Assembly (NCBI RefSeq): GCF_900258485.1
Contig: NZ_OGVE01000004.1
Span: 109,274 to 173,273, forward strand
Reading direction: 5' to 3'
DNA length: 64,000 nucleotides
From: Helcococcus massiliensis
GTDB lineage: Bacteria; Bacillota; Clostridia; Tissierellales; Peptoniphilaceae
Positions 1 to 9,220 of the stretch are shown in pieces (within the stretch, counting starts at the first letter, position 1; every line of letters starts with the position of its first letter). Under the pieces are notes generated by a model that worked only from the letters and a program-made list of their open reading frames with translations, was not told where the DNA came from and did not search any database. The position numbers and the translations under genes were made by a program.

Positions 1-588
1 AAGGTCATAAGATTGAATAAAAAATTAAAGGTAAAAAATACCATGGACAAGGAAGATAATCCAGTAAAGTATGCCTTTAATAATGACTTAGAATCAGTTG
101 TAAGTTTAACTTTAGATAAGGGAAAGGCAATTTCAAACTATTCTCTATATCAAAATCAAGAAAAAATATTCAATTTATCTACTAGTAGGGAAACTTTTAT
201 AGATACTAAAATAATTGGAAATAAGGCCATCCTCGTTTCAAATGCCTATATATATGTAATAGAAGATAGGGCAATAGTGGACAAGATTTTATTGAGAAAT
301 ATCCAGGCCTTAGATACTTACAAGGATGAGCTTGCCTTGGTTGACAAGGGCGAATTAAAACTATTTGATAGTGATTTAAATGGAAAGGTGCTTAAAGATT
401 TATCAGAAGAAGCTATTGGTATATCCATAAATAGGGGCGGAATAACTGTGCTTACAAAAACCAACCTTTATAGCTATAAAAAGCAAAATATAAGTTCTAT
501 TGGAGTTGAAAATCCCATATCCCTCTATAAAAATGCTGGAAATGATTATGTGGTTTATAAAGATAAAATTGTAAAAGTGGAAAAATAG
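1..588 (+). CDS. C-terminal part of a propeller-like protein (DUF5711-type?), cut by the left edge
   Basis: The frame is open to the first base of the window, so only the last 195 or so residues are present; a TTG at 13 is not preceded by a ribosome-binding site and is not taken as the start. The visible part is a series of short strands with alternating hydrophobic residues separated by turns (for example NGKVLKDL, NRGGITVL), as in beta-propeller blades. It has no cysteine and no membrane segment. It ends 8 bp before an mscS gene that is followed by DUF951. Clostridia and relatives often have a DUF5711 propeller protein in that place, and this is the main reason for the family suggestion. 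The function is not known. Confidence 0.55.
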   Translation, partial: KVIRLNKKLKVKNTMDKEDNPVKYAFNNDLESVVSLTLDKGKAISNYSLYQNQEKIFNLSTSRETFIDTKIIGNKAILVSNAYIYVIEDRAIVDKILLRNIQALDTYKDELALVDKGELKLFDSDLNGKVLKDLSEEAIGISINRGGITVLTKTNLYSYKKQNISSIGVENPISLYKNAGNDYVVYKDKIVKVEK

Positions 589-596
589 GAGTATAG

Positions 597-1430
597 ATGT
601 TAAATAAATTATTCAATGATCTTAATTATAGAGAATTTTTTAATCAATATCCTTTACTATTAAAATTAACAAAAGTCTTATTGATTATAGTAGTTGCTAT
701 TATTATCAAGGCTATAGTTAATCATCTTGTGAAAAAGGTAGAAATAAAGCAAGATAAGAAAATGCTAAATGTAGGTAAGGTTAAAACAATATTTTCCATA
801 CTTACAAATGTCCTAAACTTTGTAATATACTTTATAGCCTTGACTCAAATTTTATCAGTCTTCAATATATCTACTAGTTCAATTTTAGCTGTAGCTGGGG
901 TTGGTGGTATGGCTATAGCCTTTGCTTCCAAATCAATTATTGAAGACCTAATAAGTGGTGCCTTTATAATTATGGAGGACCAGTATGAAATAGGTCACTG
1001 GGTAACTATTGATGGTAAGGGTGGTACAGTTATAGATGTAGGCATGAGGCTTACCAAGTTAAGAGATATAGATGGCAAGGAAATTATAATACCAAATAGA
1101 AATATTACAAGTGTTATAAACCATTCAATAAATGATATGAGGGCTAGCGTTTTAGTCTATATATCAGACGATAGACCCTATACAGAGGTTGCTAAAAAAA
1201 TCCAGGAAGCTGTAGATAAAGTCTATGACTCTATGGACAATTTTGTAAGCAAACCAGAAATTTTAGGTGTTGATTCCTTTACCGAATTTGGATATACAGT
1301 TTTAGTTCAAGCAATGACAAAAAATGGTAGCCAATTTAATATCCAAAGAAAAATGAGGGAAGAAATTATAAAGTCCTTACAAGAGTCAGAGATTGAATTT
1401 TCAAGAATAGGTGATAAAGATGGAATATAG
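597..1430 (+). CDS. mscS: MscS-family small-conductance mechanosensitive channel
   Basis: Membrane channel that opens under tension and releases solutes on osmotic downshift. The 277-residue protein has hydrophobic segments at about 22-43 and 64-88. A third, Gly/Ala-rich pore helix follows at about 95-125 (AVAGVGGMAIAFASKSIIED), the hallmark of MscS TM3. After it come the beta domain (GTVIDVGMRLTKLRDIDG, IIIPNRNI) and a C-terminal alpha/beta cytoplasmic domain. The length is close to the E. coli protein. AGGAG lies just before the ATG, 8 bp after the previous gene. The downstream DUF951 gene overlaps its 3' end, so the three genes are probably co-transcribed. Confidence 0.93.
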   Translation: MLNKLFNDLNYREFFNQYPLLLKLTKVLLIIVVAIIIKAIVNHLVKKVEIKQDKKMLNVGKVKTIFSILTNVLNFVIYFIALTQILSVFNISTSSILAVAGVGGMAIAFASKSIIEDLISGAFIIMEDQYEIGHWVTIDGKGGTVIDVGMRLTKLRDIDGKEIIIPNRNITSVINHSINDMRASVLVYISDDRPYTEVAKKIQEAVDKVYDSMDNFVSKPEILGVDSFTEFGYTVLVQAMTKNGSQFNIQRKMREEIIKSLQESEIEFSRIGDKDGI

Positions 1431-1641
1431 GCTAGGAGACCTGGTCCAACTTAAAAAGGGCCATCCATGTGGACAAAATGAATGGATGGTCCTTCGTACA
1501 GGAGTTGATATGAAACTTAGGTGTACGGGTTGCGATAGGGAACTTTGGGTAAAAAGAGTTGATTTTAATAAAAATATAAGGAAAATCAAAAATAGTCAAG
1601 GAAAATTTGTTTCTATAAAAAATTTCATTAGGGAAGAATAG
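1420..1641 (+). CDS. DUF951 family protein
   Basis: Small basic protein of 73 residues, typical for DUF951, a conserved Firmicutes family of unknown function that often follows mscS. It begins MEYRLGDLVQLKKGHPCG and contains a CTGC pair at residues 35-38 plus C17, which may bind a metal. I prefer the ATG at 1420 to the in-frame GTG at 1411, because the family starts with this short hydrophilic strand. The start lies inside the end of mscS (11-bp overlap), which suggests translational coupling. Confidence 0.85.
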   Translation: MEYRLGDLVQLKKGHPCGQNEWMVLRTGVDMKLRCTGCDRELWVKRVDFNKNIRKIKNSQGKFVSIKNFIREE

Positions 1642-1653
1642 TTTGGAGGAAGC

Positions 1654-2355
1654 ATGGCTTACATAGAATTTAATGACGTTCATAAGATATACAAGATGGG
1701 CAACAATGAAATCCATGCTAATAATGGGGTAAACTTCAGGATTGACAAGGGTGAATTTGTTGTCATGGTGGGAGCTTCAGGAGCTGGTAAGTCAACCACC
1801 TTAAACATACTTGGTGGCCTAGACACAGTATCTAAGGGCCAGGTAATAGTTGATGGAAATATCATATCTGACTATGATGAAAAGTCCCTTACTGAATATA
1901 GGAGATATGATATAGGTTTTGTTTTCCAATTCTATAATCTTATTTCTAACCTAACAAGCTTAGAAAATGTTGAAATGGCGACCCAGATAGTAGAGGATGC
2001 CTTTTCACCAAAGGAAACCTTGAAAATGGTTGGGCTTGACCATAGGATTGACAACTTTCCATCCCAATTATCAGGTGGGGAACAGCAGAGGGTTGCCATA
2101 GCTAGGGCCCTTGCTAAAAATCCTAAGATTTTACTTTGTGACGAACCTACCGGCGCCTTAGACTACAAGACAGGTAAGCAAATATTGAAACTTTTACATG
2201 ACACATGTAGAAAAACTGGTACTACCGTCATTGTAATTACCCACAATGCTGCAATAGCACCAATGGCTGATAAGATCATACACTTGAAGGATGCGAAAGT
2301 GCAGAGTGTTGAAAAAAATGCTAGTCCAAAGGCAATTGAGGATATAGAATGGTGA
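1654..2355 (+). CDS. ABC transporter ATP-binding protein (MacB/LolD-type)
   Basis: ATPase subunit that should pair with the FtsX-type permease encoded next. All nucleotide-binding motifs are intact: Walker [10 protein letters not shown] at residues 40-48, Q-loop in FVFQFYNLI, signature [16 protein letters not shown], Walker [13 protein letters not shown] and H-loop in VITHN. The 233-residue length and the closing EDIEW are usual for the exporter group with FtsX-type permeases. GGAGG precedes the ATG. The substrate cannot be told from sequence; relatives export peptides or lipids or remove antimicrobial compounds. Confidence 0.93.
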   Translation: MAYIEFNDVHKIYKMGNNEIHANNGVNFRIDKGEFVVMVGASGAGKSTTLNILGGLDTVSKGQVIVDGNIISDYDEKSLTEYRRYDIGFVFQFYNLISNLTSLENVEMATQIVEDAFSPKETLKMVGLDHRIDNFPSQLSGGEQQRVAIARALAKNPKILLCDEPTGALDYKTGKQILKLLHDTCRKTGTTVIVITHNAAIAPMADKIIHLKDAKVQSVEKNASPKAIEDIEW

Positions 2356-2434
2356 TAAAGACCTTGATTTATTTAAAACTGTCCTAAAAATTACTGAAGA
2401 AGGTAAGTTAGAACAAATATAAAAAGAGAGTTAT

Positions 2435-5400
2435 ATGAAGAAGTTTTTTACATCTTCCTTATGGAAGACCACTATTAGAACAATTAAAGATTCTTTTTCT
2501 AGGTACTTAGCTATCATAGCTATGACAGGCCTAAGTGCCATGGTATTTATTGGTCTAGCAGCTGGTGTTCCAAATATGAAAGCTATGCTAGTTGACAGGG
2601 TTCAAAGTCATGGTTTTCATGACCTCAAGGTGAATTCTTATACTGGGATAAGGGAGGAAGATAAAAAAATCTTGGAAGCCTTTGAAAAGGCTAAGGTAGA
2701 ATACAGGTCAAACGAAGTATTTAACCTCAAAGATCAAAACTATTCTGTAAATATCTACCAAGATACAAAAGAAATAGATAAGTTTACTCCTGTTGAAGGA
2801 AGACTACCTGAGAATAAAAATGAAATAGCCTTGGATTACGCCTACCTTGAAGACCATGGCAATAAGATTGGTCAAAAAATTTCATTTATAAACAAGGAAA
2901 ACCTTGATGAAGAAAATATTTTAAGTCAGGAAGAATTTGAAATAGTAGGATATGTAAATTCTGTTGAACACATTTCAAATACAAGAGATTCAGGACTTTC
3001 AGCCTCTGACTACTTTGCTGTAGTTACAGTTGATGCCTTAAATAAGAAATATGCAGACACAGCCTTACTTAAAATACCAGCCTTGGCAGACTTTGATATT
3101 AGAAGTTTAGATTATAGGCATGAGGAAAGTATTTATTCAGATAAATTGAATGATCTTTTGGAACAAAGACCAAAGGAAGTTGAAAAATCTATCAAAGAAG
3201 AAGCTGAAGAAGAAATAAATAAAGGGAAGAAAGAAATCCAAGATGCTAAAGATGAATTAGCTAAGGGCCAAAAAGACCTAGACCAAGCTGATAAAGACTT
3301 AACTGAGGCTAAATCAGAACTAGACCAGGCCCAAGTTGATATCAGGGATGGAAAGAAAAAATTAGCTGATGGAGAAGAAAAACTAAAGAATAACATTGCA
3401 GCAGCTAGACAAAAGATTGAAGAGGGTCAAAGACAGATAGACCAGGGTCAAAAGGAAATTGACTCTGGCATGAAGAAATACCAAGCTTCCTTGTCTAAGT
3501 TTGAAAATGAAATACAAGCAGGAAAAGATAAATTACAAGAAGAAGAAAATAAGATAAATAGTGGCAAGGCTGAACTAGACAAGTCCAAAGACCTATACAA
3601 TGAGGCCTATACCGACTTCCAAGAAAAAATAAAGAGTGCAGAGGAAGATTTATCAAATAAGAAGGCTGATTTAGACAAGCTTAAGATAGCCCTTGACCAA
3701 GCAAAAAAAGACCCTAATTTTGACCAAGATAGGCTTGCACAGATGCAGGCAGAATACAATAAGGGCATGTATATGCTAGAAGCAGGTCAAGAACACTTAG
3801 AAGCAGAAAAAAATATGGGCCTTGAAAGATTTGCTGGTGAAAAAGAAAAACTTGACCAAGCTAGTCTTGAAATTGAAAATGGGCTAAATAAACTTGAACA
3901 AGCTAAGGAAGAGCTCAATGCAAAAGAAGCTAACTCAAGAGAACAGTTAGATCAAGCAAAGAAAAAACTAGATGAAAGCCAAGTTCAATTAAATGAAAAA
4001 CAAAAAGAACTAAATGACAATCTAGCAAGGATAGATACAGAAGAGGCTAATGGTAAGGCTGAAATAGCTAGCCAAAGAAAGACCTTGGAAGATGCAGAAG
4101 ACAAGTACCAAGAAGGTCTTGTTGACTACCAAAACGGATTAAAAGACTATGAAGAAGGCCTTGAAACATTTGAAAAAGAAAAGGCAGAGGCCCTAGAAAA
4201 AATAGAAGATGCTGAAAAAGATATAGCAAAGGCAGAAAAGGATATAGAAAAAATAAAGGTTCCTTTATATGAAGTTGAAGGAAAGTATGACAACCAAAGC
4301 TTTTATTCAGTCTTATCTCAAGCTGATAGCTTAAGAAACCTAGCTATAATCTTTACAAGTCTATTTTACCTGGTAGCTATCCTAGTTACTCTAACAACCA
4401 TTCTAAGGATGATAGAAACGGACAGGTTACAAATAGGTACCTTTAAGGCTTTGGGATACTCAAAGGGATCTATACTAAGCAAGTTTATGGTTTATGGATT
4501 ATCTGCTGGTTTAATCGGTACTCTCTTAGGTATAGTAATTGGTTTTTATATACTAATGCCACCAGTGGTAAATGCTTATTTATCAAGCACCGACCTTAAT
4601 AATAGTCCTATGATATTTAAATGGCAGTTGGCCCTATTGATATTTGTTATATCAGTAGTTGTCATTGCCTTGACGGTGATTTTATCTGTTTCAAATTCTT
4701 TGAAAGAAAAAGCAGCAAACTTGATGAGACCAAAACCACCTAAAAAAGCAGTAAGGACAGTCTTCGAAAAGATTAAATTTATCTGGTCTAGGCTTTCTTT
4801 CTTAAATAAGATATCAGTAAGAAATATCATGAGATCCAAGGTCAGATTGTTTATGACAATCTTTGCAGTTGCCGGATCCTTTGGACTTATAGCCATGGCC
4901 TTTGGTATATATAAATCCATAGTGAATGTGTCAGACAAGCAATTTGAAGATATATACAAGTATGATTCGCAAATCATCTACAATAAAGATGCAGACGATT
5001 ATGATGACTTTTTAGCAAGAGTTAAAAAAGATAGTGATGAGACTTTGAATATAATCCAAACTAGTGGGTCTATTAAAAATAAGTCAGACCTTAAAGAAGA
5101 AGTTAGTTTTGTAGCAGTTGAAGATACAAATAAACTAAGTGATTTTATAGACTTAAGGTCCAAAAATGGAAAAGTAACCTATAAGCTAGAAGATGGAAAG
5201 ATAATTATCAATGAAAAATTAGCTGAGATAATGGGACTATCCGAAGGTGATCTATTAGAATTTAAAGATCCAAATGGAAAGTTTAGAAGTCTAGAAATAG
5301 GGCAAATCGTTGAACACTACCTGGGTCACAAAATTTATATGACAGAAAACACCTACAAAAAAGAAGTTGATTCCTTACAAGAAAAAAATACTTTATTGGT

Positions 5401-5929
5401 AAAATTTGAAAATATGGATGAAGACCAAGTAGGTAAATATGATTCAAAAGTAAAAGGATATGACGCTTACTTGACCTACTTAACCAATAAGAGCCTAAAG
5501 GCTAACTTGGACGATTTAAGTAATTCCTTGAAGTTGGTTATAGTCTTGGTAGTAGCTTTGTCAGCCTTATTGACCTTTGTTGTATTATATAACCTAACAA
5601 ATATCAATATATCTGAGAGAGTTAGAGAAATAGCAACCATAAGAGTTCTCGGTTTTAGACCAAAGGAAGTTGCATCCTATGTATTTAAGGAAAACTTTAT
5701 ATTGAGTGCCATAGGCATGTTGTTAGGTATAGGTGTAGCTAAATTTATGCACAATATAATAGTGTATAAACTATCTCCGGGATCAATCTTATTTGACCCT
5801 TACTTAAATCCTATATCCTACTTATTGGCAGCGGTTATAATTTCAGTATTTACTATTTTAGTAATACTTGTAGCCAATAGGCACATGAAGAAAATTTCAA
5901 TGGTTGATGCCCTTAAGGGTGTAGAATAA
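2435..5929 (+). CDS. Large FtsX-type ABC permease with an extracellular coiled coil
   Basis: Permease partner of the preceding ATPase, 1164 residues. A first membrane segment lies at about residues 22-45. It is followed by a MacB-like periplasm-facing segment and then, from about 248 to 610, an almost continuous charged heptad region rich in E, K, Q, D and A with few prolines (for example KGQKDLDQADKDL, DQAKKKLDESQVQL). After this come an FtsX domain with three membrane helices (about 635-775), another membrane segment (about 805-830), a second extracellular region, and a second FtsX domain (about 1020-1155). Such coiled-coil permeases are known in streptococci and clostridia, and their substrates are mostly unknown. 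A strong terminator follows. Confidence 0.88.
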   Translation: MKKFFTSSLWKTTIRTIKDSFSRYLAIIAMTGLSAMVFIGLAAGVPNMKAMLVDRVQSHGFHDLKVNSYTGIREEDKKILEAFEKAKVEYRSNEVFNLKDQNYSVNIYQDTKEIDKFTPVEGRLPENKNEIALDYAYLEDHGNKIGQKISFINKENLDEENILSQEEFEIVGYVNSVEHISNTRDSGLSASDYFAVVTVDALNKKYADTALLKIPALADFDIRSLDYRHEESIYSDKLNDLLEQRPKEVEKSIKEEAEEEINKGKKEIQDAKDELAKGQKDLDQADKDLTEAKSELDQAQVDIRDGKKKLADGEEKLKNNIAAARQKIEEGQRQIDQGQKEIDSGMKKYQASLSKFENEIQAGKDKLQEEENKINSGKAELDKSKDLYNEAYTDFQEKIKSAEEDLSNKKADLDKLKIALDQAKKDPNFDQDRLAQMQAEYNKGMYMLEAGQEHLEAEKNMGLERFAGEKEKLDQASLEIENGLNKLEQAKEELNAKEANSREQLDQAKKKLDESQVQLNEKQKELNDNLARIDTEEANGKAEIASQRKTLEDAEDKYQEGLVDYQNGLKDYEEGLETFEKEKAEALEKIEDAEKDIAKAEKDIEKIKVPLYEVEGKYDNQSFYSVLSQADSLRNLAIIFTSLFYLVAILVTLTTILRMIETDRLQIGTFKALGYSKGSILSKFMVYGLSAGLIGTLLGIVIGFYILMPPVVNAYLSSTDLNNSPMIFKWQLALLIFVISVVVIALTVILSVSNSLKEKAANLMRPKPPKKAVRTVFEKIKFIWSRLSFLNKISVRNIMRSKVRLFMTIFAVAGSFGLIAMAFGIYKSIVNVSDKQFEDIYKYDSQIIYNKDADDYDDFLARVKKDSDETLNIIQTSGSIKNKSDLKEEVSFVAVEDTNKLSDFIDLRSKNGKVTYKLEDGKIIINEKLAEIMGLSEGDLLEFKDPNGKFRSLEIGQIVEHYLGHKIYMTENTYKKEVDSLQEKNTLLVKFENMDEDQVGKYDSKVKGYDAYLTYLTNKSLKANLDDLSNSLKLVIVLVVALSALLTFVVLYNLTNINISERVREIATIRVLGFRPKEVASYVFKENFILSAIGMLLGIGVAKFMHNIIVYKLSPGSILFDPYLNPISYLLAAVIISVFTILVILVANRHMKKISMVDALKGVE

Positions 5930-5940
5930 TATAAAAAGGA

Positions 5941-5980
5941 AGCAGGTAATTGACTAAGGTCAATTACCTGCTTTTTGTTT
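5941..5980 (+). terminator. Rho-independent terminator after the ABC permease
   Basis: Perfect 14-bp stem (5941-5954 with 5959-5972), four-base loop TAAG, then TTTTGTTT. It closes the mscS/ABC exporter transcription unit. Confidence 0.9.
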
Positions 5981-6002
5981 ATATGATTGGGTTCAGGCTT
6001 TG

Positions 6003-6209
6003 ATAAGTTTTAAAATCAGAAAGTGGATTTTATACTTATGGATTTTGTAATTTTGTAAGTATAAAAAACAAAAAATGAAATTTATACTTATGGCCGGGTT
6101 CTCAAATAAGTTTTAAAATCCAAAATCAAATTTAACACTTACAATTTTTTGATTTCAGTAAGTATAAATCACTAAAATCAATTTTAAAACTTATAATCCT
6201 TTTTTTACA
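6003..6209. repeat. Tandem array of four 52-bp units, each with an inverted repeat
   Basis: TAAGT occurs at 6004, 6056, 6107 and 6159 (steps of 52, 51 and 52 bp). Its inverse, ACTTA, occurs at 6034, 6086, 6137 and 6189 with the same steps. Each unit therefore carries a left arm like ATAAGTTTTAAAATC and a right arm like GATTTTATACTTAT about 10 bases apart. Units 1 and 3 share ATAAGTTTTAAAATC, and units 2 and 4 share GTAAGTATAAA, so there is also a dimer period of about 103 bp. The array fills most of the 317-bp space between the permease terminator and the 3' end of pncB. No open frame is apparent. Its role is unknown: protein-binding sites, a structured RNA, or a decayed repeat element are all possible. 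Confidence 0.75.
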
Positions 6210-6296
6210 AAAAATTCAACTTTCTCGACCCTAAAATCTGTGCAAACTTCCAGCTCTCAAGTCATAAAATACGAGATCAGAAAATATATATAAGTC

Positions 6297-7745
6297 CTAT
6301 TTATCCCTAGCCTCATTCAACAAGTCATTTTTCAAGGTCCACAATTTTTCTGAAAGGTCCATCTTGTAGATTTGAGGGGAATCAAATCTCTTGTATTCGT
6401 CCCATAGGGTGTCTAATTCTTCCTTAGCATAGGCTCTCACTTCATCTATGCTAGGATTTTCATAGACAAGTTTACCATTCTTATAGATATCTACTAATTG
6501 TGGCTTTACATAAAAGTTTTCAAGGGTAGTCCTCTTCCAGGTATGAATTGGATGGAAGATTGTAAGGGGCTTACTTTCATCTATTTCTTCATCTATAAGT
6601 GTAATCAAGTCAGCCTTCGCCTTGTTGGTATCTTTATCATAGATTCTGTAGGTTTGTTTTAGGCCAGGTGTAGTAATCTTTTCTACATTTTCTGAAACCT
6701 TGATTTTTGGTGTAACTACACCATCTTTTTCTACAGCTACGAGCTTGTAAACTCCACCAAATACAGGTTGTGATTTTGATGTAATAAGTCTTTCACCAAC
6801 ACCGAAGGTGTCTATTTTTCCACCTTGGCTTATAATATCTCTAATTTTAAATTCATCTAATGAATTTGAGGCAGCTATACTTGCCTTTGGCCAACCGGCT
6901 TCATCAAGCATTTTTCTTGCTTCTTTGGATAGGTAGGCTAAGTCACCAGAGTCCAACCTGATACCAGGATTTTCTATTCCTAAAGGTTTTAATACTTCAT
7001 CAAATACTTTTATAGCATTTGGAATGCCTGATTTTAGGGTGTTGTAGGTATCAACTAATAAAATGGCATTGTTTGGATATGTTTGTGTATAGGTTTTGAA
7101 GGCTTCGTATTCGCTGTCAAAGGATTGGACCCATGAATGAGCCATTGTTCCTAAGGCAGGTACTCCATATTCAAAGTCTGATAGAGTATTTGCTGACCCT
7201 TTAGCTCCAGCTATATAGGCAGCCTTTGCACCTAGGTTAGCAGCATCTGGACCTTGGGCTCTTCTTGAACCAAATTCTAGGACTGTTCTGCCTTGGGCAG
7301 CTCTTACTATCCTAGAAGCCTTGGTAGCTATCAAGGATTGGTGGTTAATCAATATTAATAGCATGGTTTCTAAAAGTTGAGCCTGTACAAAGGGTCCTCT
7401 AACAGTTAGGATAGGTTGGTTAGGAAAGATGATAGATCCTTCTCTAACTGCTCTGATATCACATTCAAATTTAAAGTTTCTTAAATATTCTATAAATTCT
7501 TCTTCAAAGATTCCCTTGTTTGATAAAAATTCTAATTCTTCTTCATCGAATCTAAGGTTTTCTACATATTCAATCACGGAACCCAAACCACCAGCTATTG
7601 AGAAAACTGCCCCATCTGGAGCGCTTCTGTAGTAAAGGTCGTAGTGGGCTATGGTGTCCTTGTGACCATTTTTGAAATAGCCATTAGCCATTGTTAATTC
7701 GTAAAAGTCCATTAATAGGCTAAGCTTTCTATTTTTATTATCCAT
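6297..7745 (-). CDS. pncB: Nicotinate phosphoribosyltransferase
   Basis: Makes nicotinate mononucleotide from nicotinate and PRPP with ATP hydrolysis, the entry step of NAD salvage. The 482-residue protein starts with the family's typical YELTMANGYF segment. It carries EFGSRRAQGPDAA, GTMAHSWVQSF (where the phosphorylated histidine of the family is expected), the phosphate-binding RLDSGDLAYLS and SNSLDE. The length fits the longer Firmicutes class. It is transcribed away from the TrmH gene; a TATAAT-like -10 on the minus strand lies at 7782-7787. No clear terminator is seen downstream before the 52-bp array. Confidence 0.95.
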   Translation of the reverse strand: MDNKNRKLSLLMDFYELTMANGYFKNGHKDTIAHYDLYYRSAPDGAVFSIAGGLGSVIEYVENLRFDEEELEFLSNKGIFEEEFIEYLRNFKFECDIRAVREGSIIFPNQPILTVRGPFVQAQLLETMLLILINHQSLIATKASRIVRAAQGRTVLEFGSRRAQGPDAANLGAKAAYIAGAKGSANTLSDFEYGVPALGTMAHSWVQSFDSEYEAFKTYTQTYPNNAILLVDTYNTLKSGIPNAIKVFDEVLKPLGIENPGIRLDSGDLAYLSKEARKMLDEAGWPKASIAASNSLDEFKIRDIISQGGKIDTFGVGERLITSKSQPVFGGVYKLVAVEKDGVVTPKIKVSENVEKITTPGLKQTYRIYDKDTNKAKADLITLIDEEIDESKPLTIFHPIHTWKRTTLENFYVKPQLVDIYKNGKLVYENPSIDEVRAYAKEELDTLWDEYKRFDSPQIYKMDLSEKLWTLKNDLLNEARDK

Positions 7746-7840
7746 TTAATCTCCAATCTTTTATTTAAAAGTTACAGCTTTATTATACCATTATTTTAAT
7801 AAAGAATGTGATAGTGTTATAATGTAGCTTAGGAGATTTT

Positions 7841-8551
7841 ATGAGAAAATATAAAAGATATAATAAAAAAAGTGAATATTCCTATACCCTAGGTGCTTTT
7901 CCAACTATTGAACTTCTGCATAGTGACAAGGAAGTTGAAGCAGTTTTTATAGATGAAAACTATAAGGACAAGGAAAAGTTGATAGATATTTTAAATGAAA
8001 AAAATATTTATTATGAAATTTCGGGTAAAACTATTAGAAGGATCACCAACAAGGAAAAGACTTTGGTAATTGGAGCTTTCAAAAAAGAAAGCCAACCAGT
8101 TATGAAAAACAAAAACCATGTGGTCTTGCATGAGATTTCAGATATGGGAAATCTTGGTACCATCATGAGGTCTATGTTGGCCTTTGATGTGAAAGATTTA
8201 GTTTTAGTGGGTAATGTTGCTGATTATTTTAATCCCAAGGTCATAAGGGCTTCTATGGGAGCATTCTTCAAATTGAGGATCAGTCATTATGAAAGTATGG
8301 AAGAATATTTGAAAGACCATAACAATAAGATGTATTTATTTATGCTATCTTTGGATGAAAAAGATAGTATATACCACAAAGAAGTGGAAGAACCATTTGC
8401 CCTTGTTATGGGCAATGAGGCCTCAGGCCTACCAAGTGGTTTTGAAAAATATGGAGAAAAAGTTTTTATCCCTCAAAGTGAGGATGTTGACAGTTTAAAT
8501 TTACCTATAGCAACTTCTATAGGACTTTATGAATTTAGGAGGAAAAGATGA
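7841..8551 (+). CDS. TrmH/SpoU-family RNA 2'-O-methyltransferase
   Basis: SAM-dependent 2'-O-methylation of a ribose in tRNA or rRNA, by a knotted SPOUT enzyme. All three family motifs are present: NLGTIMRS (motif 1), LVMGNEASGLP (motif 2) and IPQSEDVDSLNLPIATSIGLYEF-type motif 3 at the C-terminus. An N-terminal substrate-binding part of about 100 residues precedes them. The target base cannot be assigned. TATAAT at 7818-7823, about 12 bases before the SD AGGAG, is a probable -10. Its stop overlaps the start of the HAD gene by 4 bp. Confidence 0.88.
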   Translation: MRKYKRYNKKSEYSYTLGAFPTIELLHSDKEVEAVFIDENYKDKEKLIDILNEKNIYYEISGKTIRRITNKEKTLVIGAFKKESQPVMKNKNHVVLHEISDMGNLGTIMRSMLAFDVKDLVLVGNVADYFNPKVIRASMGAFFKLRISHYESMEEYLKDHNNKMYLFMLSLDEKDSIYHKEVEEPFALVMGNEASGLPSGFEKYGEKVFIPQSEDVDSLNLPIATSIGLYEFRRKR

Positions 8552-9219
8552 AATTAATAGCTTTTGATGTAGATGGAACCCTGTTAGATACCTTGGATAC
8601 TATAAACTATCATGTTAATGATACCTTGGTTGACTATGGTTTCAAAGAAGTAAATGATGCGAAATATATGTTGAGTATATTGGGATATGGTTCATATTAT
8701 TTAATTGAAAAATCTATCCAATATCATGAAAAAGACTATGACAACAAGGAAAAGATTGAAGAAGTCTTACAAGAATACACAAAAAGATATAATGCAAATC
8801 CTTCATATCTTACAAAGATCTATCCAGGTTTAGAAGACCTTGTAAGATACCTAAAGGAAAATGACTATCTAGTTGCTGCATATTCCAACAAGCCTGACAA
8901 GGTATTAAAACCTTTGATGGTAGATATCTTTGAAGAAGGTCTTTTTGACTATATAGAAGGGCAAAAAGTTGGCGTTCCTTCAAAACCTCATCCACAAGTA
9001 TTAAACACCATAGTTGAAATGTTTGAAATGGACAAGGACCAGGTTGTTTATGTGGGAGATAGTGATGTCGACGTAGAAACTGCCAAAAATGCTGGAGTAG
9101 TTTCCTTAGCAGTAAGCTGGGGCTTTAGAAGTCGTGAATTTTTAGAAAATTTAAGTCCTGATTATTTGGTAGATACAGCAGAAGAAGCAAGGGAAGTAAT
9201 TGATAAATTAAGAGGCTAA
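8548..9219 (+). CDS. HAD-superfamily phosphatase (Gph-like)
   Basis: Probable small-molecule phosphatase of the phosphoglycolate phosphatase/PpaX group. Motif I DVDGTLLDT lies at residues 7-15 with the nucleophile and acid aspartates, motif II is YSNKPDK, motif III is the lysine in VPSKPHP, and motif IV is VVYVGDSDVDVETAKNAG. An alpha-helical cap lies between motif I and motif II. It overlaps the upstream methyltransferase (ATGA) and is followed after one base by the CDF gene, so this is an operon. The substrate is unknown. Confidence 0.88.
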   Translation: MKLIAFDVDGTLLDTLDTINYHVNDTLVDYGFKEVNDAKYMLSILGYGSYYLIEKSIQYHEKDYDNKEKIEEVLQEYTKRYNANPSYLTKIYPGLEDLVRYLKENDYLVAAYSNKPDKVLKPLMVDIFEEGLFDYIEGQKVGVPSKPHPQVLNTIVEMFEMDKDQVVYVGDSDVDVETAKNAGVVSLAVSWGFRSREFLENLSPDYLVDTAEEAREVIDKLRG

Positions 9220-9220
9220 G

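Noticed and set aside
1401..1716. Minus-strand frames over DUF951
   Set aside because: They overlap a conserved plus-strand gene entirely and lack coding character.
3133..3396. 87-residue antisense frame inside the permease gene
   Set aside because: It mirrors the biased codons of the coiled coil (Ser/Phe/Leu-rich) and has no SD or promoter.
6003..6209. CRISPR array
   Set aside because: The repeated arms are short, degenerate and inverted within each unit, the spacers are themselves similar AT-rich sequence, and no cas gene is present.
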